Shown here in pieces: positions 1-6,476 of a stretch of DNA of 11,176 nt (the first letter of the stretch is position 1; every line of letters begins with the position of its first letter). The DNA is from Nitrosomonadales bacterium (GTDB lineage Bacteria > Pseudomonadota > Gammaproteobacteria > Burkholderiales > Methylophilaceae): assembly GCA_018657165.1 (NCBI GenBank), contig JABHXS010000161.1:1-11176 (forward strand). The letters are read 5' to 3'. Both the position numbers and the translations under genes were made by a program. A model generated the notes under the pieces. It was not told the DNA's origin, made no database searches, and saw nothing but the letters and a program-made list of their open reading frames with translations.

Positions 1-126
1 ACCAATCTGTAATGCATTAAATGATAATGATTTTAAATAAATTCCCCAGTAAGGAACAAAAAGTCCTACAAAAAAGTAATAACAAAAGTAAAAACTTGAA
101 AGGCGAGTATAAAAAAATGAGGTCAA
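1..126 (-). CDS. MFS transporter, N-terminal fragment (runs off the left edge)
   Basis: Reading the minus strand from a TTG at 124-126 gives 42 open codons to the window edge. The peptide has a short polar start and then an aromatic membrane segment (FYFCYYFFVGLFVPYWG), followed by IYLKSLSFNALQIG. This VPYWG-x-YLKSLGFS-x-x-QIG pattern is how transporters of the MFS_1-like/HcaT type begin: the end of the first helix, then the first cytoplasmic-loop region. The gene would encode an inner-membrane secondary transporter; its substrate cannot be told from 42 residues. The TTG overlaps the aroC stop (TTGA), which suggests translational coupling. There is no in-frame ATG in the visible part and no well-placed Shine-Dalgarno (an AAGGA lies about 16 bases upstream), so the exact start is uncertain. 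The rest of the gene lies outside the window. Confidence 0.72.
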   Translation of the reverse strand, partial: MTSFFYTRLSSFYFCYYFFVGLFVPYWGIYLKSLSFNALQIG

Positions 127-1211
127 ACTGAAAAAGGGTTGTTCCTTACTACATCTGCATTTTGCGCTCTGTCTCTTAAAACATGATCGATAAGCACCAA
201 GGAAAGCATTGCTTCCACAATAGGCACTGCTCTGATAGCAACACATGGGTCATGTCGCCCTGTAGTCTTCATATCAACCTCCCTGCCCTTAGTGTCAATA
301 GAATTTCTATCTTGGGGAATGCTTGAGGTTGGCTTAAAGGCAACGTTAACTTCAATATCCTGTCCAGTTGATATTCCACCTAAAACACCGCCAGAATTAT
401 TTGACTTAAAGCCTTTAGAGCTCATCTCATCGCTATGCTGGGTACCCTTCTGTTTGACACTTCTAAATCCAGCCCCAATCTCAACTCCCTTTGTTGCATT
501 AATACTCATCATTGCGGATGCAATATCTGCATCAAGCCTTGAAAAGACTGGCTCACCTAAACCAATGGGCATATTTTTAGCACACACAAAAATATTTGCT
601 CCAACAGAGTTTTTATCGGCCCTAACATCATCAAGATAATTTTCAAGGTCTTCTATAATTGATTTACTTGGTGCAAAAAAAGGATTTTCATTAACTACCT
701 CCCAATTCTCAAAAGGTATATCAATTTCACCTAATTGCTTTAGGTGCCCCATAACCTCGATACCCCTATTTTCCTTTAGCCACTTTTTAGCTACTGCACC
801 CGCCGCAACTCTAACAGCAGTCTCTCGGGCGCTTGACCTTCCTCCACCCCTATAATCACGAATACCATACTTATTAAGATAGGTGATATCAGCATGACCA
901 GGCCGAAAGACTTCTTTTATTTTTGAGTAATCCTGACTTCTTTGATCCTTGTTTCTAATAATAAATCCGATAGGTGCTCCAGTCGTTAGTCCCTCAAATA
1001 CACCGGATAAAATTTCAACAGAATCATCTTCTTTTCTCTGTGTTACAAATTTAGAAGTTCCAGGCTTTCTTCTATCTAAATCAAGTTGTATATCAGATTC
1101 TTTAAGCTCCATTCCAGGTGGGCATCCATCAATAACTCCACCAATGGCTGGGCCATGAGACTCACCGAATGAGGTTAGAGTAAAGATTTGTCCAAACGTA
1201 TTTCCTGTCAT
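123..1211 (-). CDS. aroC: Chorismate synthase
   Basis: Chorismate synthase converts 5-enolpyruvylshikimate-3-phosphate to chorismate, the last step of the shikimate pathway, in the cytoplasm with reduced FMN. The 362 residues match the usual bacterial length. Family signatures are intact: FGESHG at 15-20 with catalytic-type His19, the LDRRKPGTSKF basic stretch near 45-55, RPGHAD at 103-108 with His106, RGGGRSSARET at 121-131, GGISTGQDIEV in the middle, and RHDPCVAIRAVPIVEAM near the C-terminus. The ATG at 1209-1211 gives the standard MTGNTFGQ start. No strong Shine-Dalgarno precedes it. It lies 65 bases downstream of rluE on the same strand, with a candidate promoter in that gap, and its stop overlaps the start of a downstream MFS transporter. 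Nothing is truncated or unusual. Confidence 0.98.
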   Translation of the reverse strand: MTGNTFGQIFTLTSFGESHGPAIGGVIDGCPPGMELKESDIQLDLDRRKPGTSKFVTQRKEDDSVEILSGVFEGLTTGAPIGFIIRNKDQRSQDYSKIKEVFRPGHADITYLNKYGIRDYRGGGRSSARETAVRVAAGAVAKKWLKENRGIEVMGHLKQLGEIDIPFENWEVVNENPFFAPSKSIIEDLENYLDDVRADKNSVGANIFVCAKNMPIGLGEPVFSRLDADIASAMMSINATKGVEIGAGFRSVKQKGTQHSDEMSSKGFKSNNSGGVLGGISTGQDIEVNVAFKPTSSIPQDRNSIDTKGREVDMKTTGRHDPCVAIRAVPIVEAMLSLVLIDHVLRDRAQNADVVRNNPFSV

Positions 1212-1245
1212 ATTAAAATCAACTTAATTAAATTATCTATACTTG

Positions 1246-1273
1246 ATTATATCATTGGCATCATAATTGAAAA
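1246..1273 (-). promoter_or_regulatory. Candidate sigma-70 promoter for aroC
   Basis: On the minus strand a perfect TATAAT (1246-1251) lies 16 bases downstream of TTTTCA (1268-1273, four of six matches to TTGACA). Transcription would start near 1239 and leave a leader of about 28 bases before the aroC ATG. The -10 is convincing, but the -35 is weak and in DNA this AT-rich such matches arise by chance. The site also overlaps the 3' flank of rluE, so aroC may be read both from this promoter and by read-through. Confidence 0.4.
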
Positions 1274-1276
1274 AAA

Positions 1277-1810
1277 TTACCTTTCAATTACAGTATATTC
1301 ACCAGGCTTAAGTTCATTGATATCAAATTCTCCAATTTGAGTTCTAATCAGACGCAGGGTTGGGTGTGAAATAGCTGCGGTCATTCTCCTCACCTGTCTA
1401 TTTTTACCTTCTGAAATTTTAATCTGTAACCATGATGTTGGTATTAATTTTCTTTTTCTTATCGATGGGTTTCTTGGCCAGATATCTGGGTCATCAATTT
1501 TTCTTATTAATGCTGGTTTAGTTAATACCCCCTTAATTAAAACTCCCCTACTTAATATATCTAAAGAAGCATTATTTGGAATATTTTCGACCTGAACTAA
1601 ATAAGTTTTAAAAATATTGTGATTAGGGCTCGATATTTTATTCTGAAAAGCACCATTGTCAGTTAAAATAAGGAGGCCTTCACTATCAGTATCTAATCGT
1701 CCTGCGGGATATACATTTTGATGGGGTATGTAATCTTTCAGTGTTGAATATTTTTCATGTTTTGAAAATTGACTGATAACACCATAGGGCTTGTTAAATA
1801 AAATAAGCAT
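1277..1810 (-). CDS. rluE: 23S rRNA pseudouridine synthase, RluE-like (RsuA/RluE family)
   Basis: This enzyme isomerises a specific uridine in rRNA to pseudouridine; RluE acts on the 23S rRNA peptidyl-transferase region (U2457 in E. coli). The 177-residue protein begins directly with the LFNKPYGV motif and has no N-terminal S4 RNA-binding domain, which favours RluE over RsuA, RluB or RluF. The catalytic motif is GRLDTDSEGLLILTDNG at 37-53 with Asp40. The C-terminal family motif EGKNRQVRRMTAAISHPTLR is present. It is shorter than E. coli RluE because that protein has an N-terminal extension. The ATG at 1808-1810 has no obvious Shine-Dalgarno and is only 26 bases from the divergent icd ATG, so any promoter must overlap the beginning of icd. 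The RsuA/RluE family call is firm; the exact target base is inferred. Confidence 0.9.
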   Translation of the reverse strand: MLILFNKPYGVISQFSKHEKYSTLKDYIPHQNVYPAGRLDTDSEGLLILTDNGAFQNKISSPNHNIFKTYLVQVENIPNNASLDILSRGVLIKGVLTKPALIRKIDDPDIWPRNPSIRKRKLIPTSWLQIKISEGKNRQVRRMTAAISHPTLRLIRTQIGEFDINELKPGEYTVIER

Positions 1811-1836
1811 AAAATTTAAAGAAATAAGGAAAAAGG

Positions 1837-3099
1837 ATGAAAAGCAAAATTAGCATTCCTCTTGATGGGAATAAAATAAGTATCAATTCTAACCTAAAAT
1901 TAGATATTCCTAATAATCCAATTATTCCATATATATGTGGAGATGGAATTGGAAGTGATATAACCCCTGCAATGAAAGCAGTCGTGGATAAAGCTATTTC
2001 AAAAGCATACGGAAATAACAAAAAAATTGCTTGGATGGAAGTCTTTGCAGGAGAGAAAGCTACAACCGTTTATGGTGAAGGCGTATGGCTGCCTGATGAA
2101 ACAATTGATGCATTAAAATCATATATTGTCTCTATCAAGGGGCCCTTAGCAACGCCTGTTGGAGGCGGTATTCGCTCATTAAATGTTGCACTTAGGCAGT
2201 CACTTGATTTATATGTATGTCTGAGACCTATAAGATATTATCAAGGAGTCCCAAGCCCAGTTAAAAACCCACAGAATGTGAATATGGTAGTTTTCAGAGA
2301 GAATACTGAGGATATTTATGCCGGCATTGAATATGCATCAGAATCAGACAAGGCAAAGAGAATTATAGAAATACTTGGTGAGTTTGGTGATAAAGACAAA
2401 ATACGCTTTCCTACTTCAACTGCTATTGGCATAAAACCCGTATCGAAAGAAGGTAGCCAAAGACTGATTCGTAAAGCCATTGAATACGCAATAAACAATA
2501 ACCGCAAATCTGTCACACTTGTTCATAAAGGCAATATCATGAAATTTACTGAGGGTGGCTTTAAAGAATGGGGTTATGAATTAGCAGAAAAAGAATTTGG
2601 CGCAAAAAAAAATGACCTTGGATTTTACGAAATACCAACAGATAAAAAAATAGATGCTATAAACAAAAAAATCGTAATAAAAGATATGATTACAGATGCT
2701 TTTTTGCAAGATATTTTACTCAATCCAAAGGATCATGACGTCGTGGCTACTTTAAATCTCAATGGTGATTATGCTTCTGATGCACTGGCTGCTCAAGTGG
2801 GAGGGATAGGTATTTCCCCTGGAGCTAATATATCAGATAGAGCCAGTATATTTGAGGCTACACATGGAACTGCACCCAGCATCGCAGGAAAGAATTTAGC
2901 GAACCCAAGTTCTTTAATTTTATCCGCACAAATGATGCTTGAGTATATGGGGTGGACAGAAGCATCCTATGTAATATCAGGAGCTTTTGAGAAGACATTG
3001 AAGGAAAATAAAATTACGATAGATCTAGCATCCCAAATTAAGGGTTGCGAAGCATTGACTACTTCCGACTTTGCAACAGAAATAATCGCAAATATGTAA
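1837..3099 (+). CDS. icd: Isocitrate dehydrogenase, probably NAD-preferring
   Basis: It oxidatively decarboxylates isocitrate to 2-oxoglutarate in the TCA cycle (cytoplasm, homodimer, Mg2+ or Mn2+). The 420 residues align end to end with the E. coli-type enzyme: CGDGIGSDIT at 34-43, substrate loop GGGIRSLNVALR at 109-120 with Ser114 (equivalent to the E. coli AceK-phosphorylated Ser113), Arg120, Arg130, Arg154, Tyr161, Lys231, and metal-binding Asp287, Asp311 and Asp315. The ATG follows a good AAGGA (1826-1830). The odd part is the coenzyme pocket. At the positions of E. coli Lys344, Tyr345, Val351, Tyr391 and Arg395 this protein has Ser348, Ile349, Ala355, Ile395 and Ser399. Those E. coli residues recognise the 2'-phosphate of NADP, and Ile, Ala and Ser are what NAD-type enzymes or engineered NAD mutants carry. 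NAD use is therefore likely but inferred. The gene is divergent from rluE and convergent with csp. Confidence 0.97.
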   Translation: MKSKISIPLDGNKISINSNLKLDIPNNPIIPYICGDGIGSDITPAMKAVVDKAISKAYGNNKKIAWMEVFAGEKATTVYGEGVWLPDETIDALKSYIVSIKGPLATPVGGGIRSLNVALRQSLDLYVCLRPIRYYQGVPSPVKNPQNVNMVVFRENTEDIYAGIEYASESDKAKRIIEILGEFGDKDKIRFPTSTAIGIKPVSKEGSQRLIRKAIEYAINNNRKSVTLVHKGNIMKFTEGGFKEWGYELAEKEFGAKKNDLGFYEIPTDKKIDAINKKIVIKDMITDAFLQDILLNPKDHDVVATLNLNGDYASDALAAQVGGIGISPGANISDRASIFEATHGTAPSIAGKNLANPSSLILSAQMMLEYMGWTEASYVISGAFEKTLKENKITIDLASQIKGCEALTTSDFATEIIANM

Positions 3100-3118
3100 A
3101 AAAAGGTTCCGAAGAACC
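3098..3118 (-). terminator. Intrinsic terminator of csp, with UUCG tetraloop
   Basis: Read on the minus strand, a GGTTC / GAACC stem (arms at 3114-3118 and 3105-3109) closes a TTCG loop, giving C(UUCG)G, an exceptionally stable tetraloop, and is followed by seven T (3104 to 3098). It starts about 10 bases after the csp stop, a standard placement. The T tract overlaps the last two bases of the icd TAA on the opposite strand. Read from icd, the same hairpin is followed only by CTTTGTTT, so it may act weakly in that direction as well. The stem is only 5 bp. Confidence 0.75.
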
Positions 3119-3127
3119 CTTTGTTTA

Positions 3128-3334
3128 CTAGTCAGCTTTTTGGATATTTGAAGCCTGTTTGCCTTTTGGACCTTCAGTTACCTCAAAGTTCACACGAGAG
3201 CCTTCTTTTAAACTCTTGTATCCTTCTTCTACGATTGCTGAAAAGTGAGCAAATAAATCATCACCACCATCATCTGGAGTGATAAAACCAAAACCTTTTG
3301 AATCATTAAACCATTTTACTGTTCCTGTTGCCAT
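3128..3334 (-). CDS. csp: Cold-shock domain protein (CspA family)
   Basis: This is a single-domain nucleic-acid-binding protein of 68 residues, the standard length for the CspA family, which melts RNA secondary structure and can act as an antiterminator. Both RNA-binding motifs are present: KGFGFI (RNP1) and DLFAHFSAI (RNP2, in the LFAH form often seen in beta- and gammaproteobacteria), after the usual GTVKWFNDSKGFGFITP start. The ATG follows a well-placed Shine-Dalgarno, AAAGGAAG, on the minus strand about 9 bases upstream. The gene converges on icd and ends at a UUCG-loop terminator. Behind it lies a 166-base gap that can hold its own promoters and a leader of roughly 60 to 110 bases. Whether it is cold-induced or constitutive cannot be told from the sequence. 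Confidence 0.96.
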   Translation of the reverse strand: MATGTVKWFNDSKGFGFITPDDGGDDLFAHFSAIVEEGYKSLKEGSRVNFEVTEGPKGKQASNIQKAD

Positions 3335-3500
3335 TACGATACTTCCTTTACTAATTTGGGAGGCCCCTAAAGAATCGTTTACTGTATGTGTTGTTTGTAG
3401 ATTATAAACCTAGGAAAACGACTAATACGATATAAACCAAACACCTGAACCGAATTTAACTCTAGTGAAGAATAAAAGTCAAGCCATTTTACAAAAAAAA
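3335..3500 (-). promoter_or_regulatory. csp upstream region with candidate promoters and 5' leader
   Basis: This 166-base non-coding gap lies between the dsbC stop and the csp start. On the minus strand TTGACT (3477-3482) is separated by 17 bases from TTAAAT (3454-3459), a reasonable sigma-70 pair that would give a leader of about 112 bases. Closer in, a perfect TATAAT at 3401-3406 would give a leader of about 60 bases but has no good -35. The csp Shine-Dalgarno lies at 3342-3350. I see no strong hairpin after dsbC, only a run of eight T directly after its stop, so read-through from the upstream operon is possible. No small ORF is evident. Confidence 0.45.
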
Positions 3501-4199
3501 TTACTGAATATATTTTTTAATATCCTCATACGGCAATGCCCCCTCAATCCTTCTTCCACTAGACACAATAATAGTAGGAGTTGAAGATATCCCTAGCTTC
3601 CTAGCTAACTTCAAATTTTCTTCGATAGGTGTATCACAACTACCATCATTTTTTGGAAGGTCATTATTTATCATATAATTATTCCAGGCAGTTAATTTAT
3701 TTTCTGCGCACCATATTTTTTTTGACTTTTTCTTAGCATCTGGATGAATGGCTAAGGGGTAAAGAAAGGTATAGATTGTTACGTCTTTTAATTTAGATAT
3801 AGTCTCTTTCTCTAGTTTTCTGCAAAATGGGCAGTCTACATCAGAAAAAACTGCAATACGGCTTCTGCCATCACCTCTTATTTCTTTAATGGCATTTCTA
3901 AAAGGCAAGCTATCAAAATCTATTTTATTTAATTCTTTAAGCCTTGCCGAGGTTAAATCAGCCTTAGTTTTTGGATCAACCAACCTACCCTCAACTATTA
4001 AAAAGTTAAAGTTTTCATCACTATAAATTATTTGGCCTCCAATAAAGATCTCATACAGATCGTTATAGTTAGTTTTTTGAATACTCATAACCGTTAACTC
4101 TGGATAAGTTTTCTTTATAATTTCTCTTAATTCCTTTTCGCCCGCGTTAGCAATTAAGTTACTAAAAATTAAAAAAAATATTAGGATAATTCTTATCAT
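3501..4199 (-). CDS. dsbC: Thiol:disulfide interchange protein DsbC
   Basis: This is a periplasmic disulfide isomerase and reductase that reshuffles wrongly paired cysteines in exported proteins. The 232-residue precursor has a signal peptide (MIRIILIFFLIFSNLIANA, likely cleaved after residue 19). A DsbC-type N-terminal dimerisation domain (about 20-85) and a linker follow, then a thioredoxin-fold domain. The active site is Cys123-Pro-Phe-Cys126 in FSDVDCPFC; E. coli DsbC has CGYC. The cis-proline loop SSTPT is at 205-209, and a second cysteine pair, Cys164 and Cys188, corresponds to the structural disulfide of DsbC. Its ATG overlaps the TGA of the upstream hydroxylase gene by four bases, with AAGG as ribosome site inside that gene, so it is the last gene of the operon. 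DsbG is the alternative, but length and neighbourhood favour DsbC. Confidence 0.9.
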   Translation of the reverse strand: MIRIILIFFLIFSNLIANAGEKELREIIKKTYPELTVMSIQKTNYNDLYEIFIGGQIIYSDENFNFLIVEGRLVDPKTKADLTSARLKELNKIDFDSLPFRNAIKEIRGDGRSRIAVFSDVDCPFCRKLEKETISKLKDVTIYTFLYPLAIHPDAKKKSKKIWCAENKLTAWNNYMINNDLPKNDGSCDTPIEENLKLARKLGISSTPTIIVSSGRRIEGALPYEDIKKYIQ

Positions 4200-5335
4200 G
4201 AAATAGCCTTTTTAATAAGCTGTTGTTTTAGAAATTTTGATTTATCTACCATGCCCATACCTCTTCCGATAATACTACTTACAATAGATGATTTGTTTGA
4301 GAAAATCCAGTTGAGGCCTAGAGTCAAAAATCCCATCTGAACCACATCTTCCTTTCTTGCTCTCTCGTACTTACGAAGAAAGCCCTTCAAACCAATATCC
4401 ATATAGTCTCTTTTATCAATAATTCTTTCCAAATCAATAATGTCTCTTATCCCTAAATTTAAACCTTGGCCTGCCATAGGGTGAATAGAATGTGCCGCAT
4501 CCCCAACAAGTAAAACACGATCTTTAAATATGCCTTCGACTCTATTCATAAAAAGCGGAAAACACTCCTTTTTTGAGACTATTTTAATTTCCTTGTAAAA
4601 TTTACCTATAATTAGATTTAATTCATTTTCTATAGCTTCATCATCGTAATTATTTAATTTTTCAAAAAATTGAGAACTACATGACCAAACAATAGAAACT
4701 ATCCCTTTTTTAATTGGTAATATCGCTAAAATGCTATCTTTCAAAAAAAATTGTTTTGCCTCATTCTGCTTACCAGCCTTAACTTTAAGCTCAAATGATA
4801 GGGCGGTTTGATTAAAATCATGTTCTGATGACTTAATTGATATTTTTTTTCTTACTAATGACTTAGAGCCATCACATGCAATTATGATCGAAGCTTTATG
4901 TTGTTCATTGCTTAGCTTTAAACGTACATGGTCTTGCTCACCTTGAATAACAAAATCAGAAAGTATTTTTTTAAAATTCGTTTTCTTATTAAGTTTTTTT
5001 TTGATTGCCTCATTAAGATCTTTTTCATTTGCCATATAGGCTAAAGCAGGTTTAGTTACATCTTCAGCATTAAGCGTTATCGAATTACTTATAGTGCTAT
5101 CAAAAATTTTCATACTTTTTACTTCTGTTAGTGAATCGAAAAATAATGAAGGTAACTCTAATGATCTGAGCCAGTCTACCGAAGATGGCGATAGTGCAAA
5201 GGTTCTATTTTTTTCCTTGAAAACCTTTTCAAAGTGACTGATATCAAACCCTCTAGATATCAGCATAAGATGAAGAAGCTTTCCAATTAAGCCACCCCCA
5301 ATAATGACAACTTTATTTTGAATATCACTCACCAT
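4196..5335 (-). CDS. UbiH/UbiF/UbiI-family FAD-dependent monooxygenase (second ubiquinone hydroxylase)
   Basis: This flavoprotein hydroxylase of 379 residues belongs to the Ubi-OHase family, which adds ring hydroxyls during ubiquinone synthesis at the inner membrane. It shows the N-terminal FAD-binding GGGLIG at 13-18, the DG motif in ACDGSKSLVR at 153-162, and the C-terminal FAD signature GDAAHSIHPMAGQGLNLG at 278-295. The GDAAHSIHP form is more like UbiF, UbiI or UbiL than UbiH, whose form is GNAAQTLHP. The position hydroxylated (C1, C5 or C6) cannot be assigned by eye, so no symbol is given. The ATG at 5333-5335 overlaps the end of ubiH by 11 bases and the stop overlaps the start of dsbC by four, so it is translationally coupled on both sides. 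Lysine and asparagine richness matches its neighbours, giving no sign of transfer. Confidence 0.9.
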   Translation of the reverse strand: MVSDIQNKVVIIGGGLIGKLLHLMLISRGFDISHFEKVFKEKNRTFALSPSSVDWLRSLELPSLFFDSLTEVKSMKIFDSTISNSITLNAEDVTKPALAYMANEKDLNEAIKKKLNKKTNFKKILSDFVIQGEQDHVRLKLSNEQHKASIIIACDGSKSLVRKKISIKSSEHDFNQTALSFELKVKAGKQNEAKQFFLKDSILAILPIKKGIVSIVWSCSSQFFEKLNNYDDEAIENELNLIIGKFYKEIKIVSKKECFPLFMNRVEGIFKDRVLLVGDAAHSIHPMAGQGLNLGIRDIIDLERIIDKRDYMDIGLKGFLRKYERARKEDVVQMGFLTLGLNWIFSNKSSIVSSIIGRGMGMVDKSKFLKQQLIKKAIS

Positions 5336-6476
5336 AGCTCATCTTTCTTACAAAGGATTTTTTTATAGGTTTTGTAATATCTAATAAAGAAAGTGCGTAA
5401 CCTCTAGCTCTTTTTAGGCCAATTAAATCGCTAGAGAAGCCCTTTACAAGCATCTCTGTAAAATTAAGTATCTTTTTTCGCTCACTAGCTCTTGAGTGTT
5501 TGTATTCATCAAGAAGGGTTATTAAAGTTTTTGTGTGTGTTGATTCTATAAGAGACTTGTTAAGTTTGTATGCATCTCTAATGCCTGTATTTAATCCTTG
5601 CCCCGCAACAGGATGCATAGTTTGAGATGCATTGCCAAGGGCAACAATATTTGAATGCAACACCTCAACATATGTTTGTTTCAAAATAAAGGTGGCTCTA
5701 CTGTCACACTCTATAAAATTCCCAACTCGATCGCCAAAGCTTCCATGAAGATGATTTAAAAAACTTTTGTCACTCAATTTTTCAAGCTCATCTATATATT
5801 TACTTGGTCCTGTCCAAACCAATGAAAATTTATCTTTTTTATTGGGTAATAAGGCAATTGGCCCTTCAGGTGCAAACCTCTCATAAGCTACATTCTTATG
5901 TGGAAACTCAGTTAATACTTTTGTTACTATCGCCGAATGATCAAATTGTTTTGTTTTTTTATTTAGCTCTAATCCCTCAATTTTATCAGTTGCGCCATCA
6001 GCTAAAATAACAAATTCACTTTGAAATTTTTGTATTTTATTTTCGGTTTGAAGTGAAAGGTTGAGCTTGCCTTCCTTGTCGACACATTTAGTAACCCTTG
6101 TATCAAAAGATATTCTGACATTACTCAGACTTTCTATCATATCTTTAAGGGCCTGTATTAAATCTCCATAAGAAACAATATAACCTAACGATTCCTCGTT
6201 AAACTCCCCAGCTTCCATCAATGTCCTTCCAAAAACCCCGACTTGACTGGTATGTATTTTTTTTATTCTAGTTATATTGTTTTTTAACCGATCCCAGACA
6301 CCAATTTCTTCCAAAATAACCCGGCTCCCATTTGATAGAGCAAGAGCTCGGGTATCTTGATTAAAAAAATCCTTTTTTTTAGCTTCAAAAATATGAATCT
6401 TCTTTGTATGTGAATGATTTAGTATTGCAAATATGAGCCCAACTGGCCCTCCTCCTATAATCGAAGAATCAGACAT
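5325..6476 (-). CDS. ubiH: UbiH-type ubiquinone biosynthesis FAD hydroxylase
   Basis: UbiH is an FAD-dependent monooxygenase that hydroxylates a polyprenyl-phenol precursor (C1 position in E. coli) in ubiquinone synthesis. With the start at 6474-6476 the protein has 383 residues and begins MSDSSIIGGGPVGL, placing the FAD-binding GGGPVG at 8-13 as usual. Other family marks are DTRALALS at 41-48, the ADG of the second FAD motif at 159-161, RFAPEGPIALLPN at 200-212, and GNASQTMHPVAGQGLN at 281-296, the UbiH-specific version of the GDAAH motif. An upstream in-frame ATG at 6522-6524 would add 16 residues not typical of the family and overlap pepP by 56 bases, so the inner start is preferred. That start overlaps the pepP stop by eight bases and has no clear Shine-Dalgarno. 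Confidence 0.93.
   Translation of the reverse strand: MSDSSIIGGGPVGLIFAILNHSHTKKIHIFEAKKKDFFNQDTRALALSNGSRVILEEIGVWDRLKNNITRIKKIHTSQVGVFGRTLMEAGEFNEESLGYIVSYGDLIQALKDMIESLSNVRISFDTRVTKCVDKEGKLNLSLQTENKIQKFQSEFVILADGATDKIEGLELNKKTKQFDHSAIVTKVLTEFPHKNVAYERFAPEGPIALLPNKKDKFSLVWTGPSKYIDELEKLSDKSFLNHLHGSFGDRVGNFIECDSRATFILKQTYVEVLHSNIVALGNASQTMHPVAGQGLNTGIRDAYKLNKSLIESTHTKTLITLLDEYKHSRASERKKILNFTEMLVKGFSSDLIGLKRARGYALSLLDITKPIKKSFVRKMSYGE

Noticed and set aside
292..1158. Plus-strand open frames of 115 and 69 codons within 292-639 and 949-1158
   Set aside because: They lie wholly inside aroC on the opposite strand, have no family motifs and no ribosome site; they are shadows.
1794..2516. Minus-strand open frames of 75 and 66 codons over icd
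   Set aside because: They are opposite a strongly conserved icd frame and show no recognisable protein features.
3490..3530. Terminator after dsbC
   Set aside because: A run of eight T follows the stop, but the only upstream pairing is a weak all-A/T stem, so an intrinsic terminator is not supported.
5804..6010. Plus-strand open frame of 68 codons inside ubiH
   Set aside because: It lies within a well-supported gene and is rich in chance hydrophobic codons.
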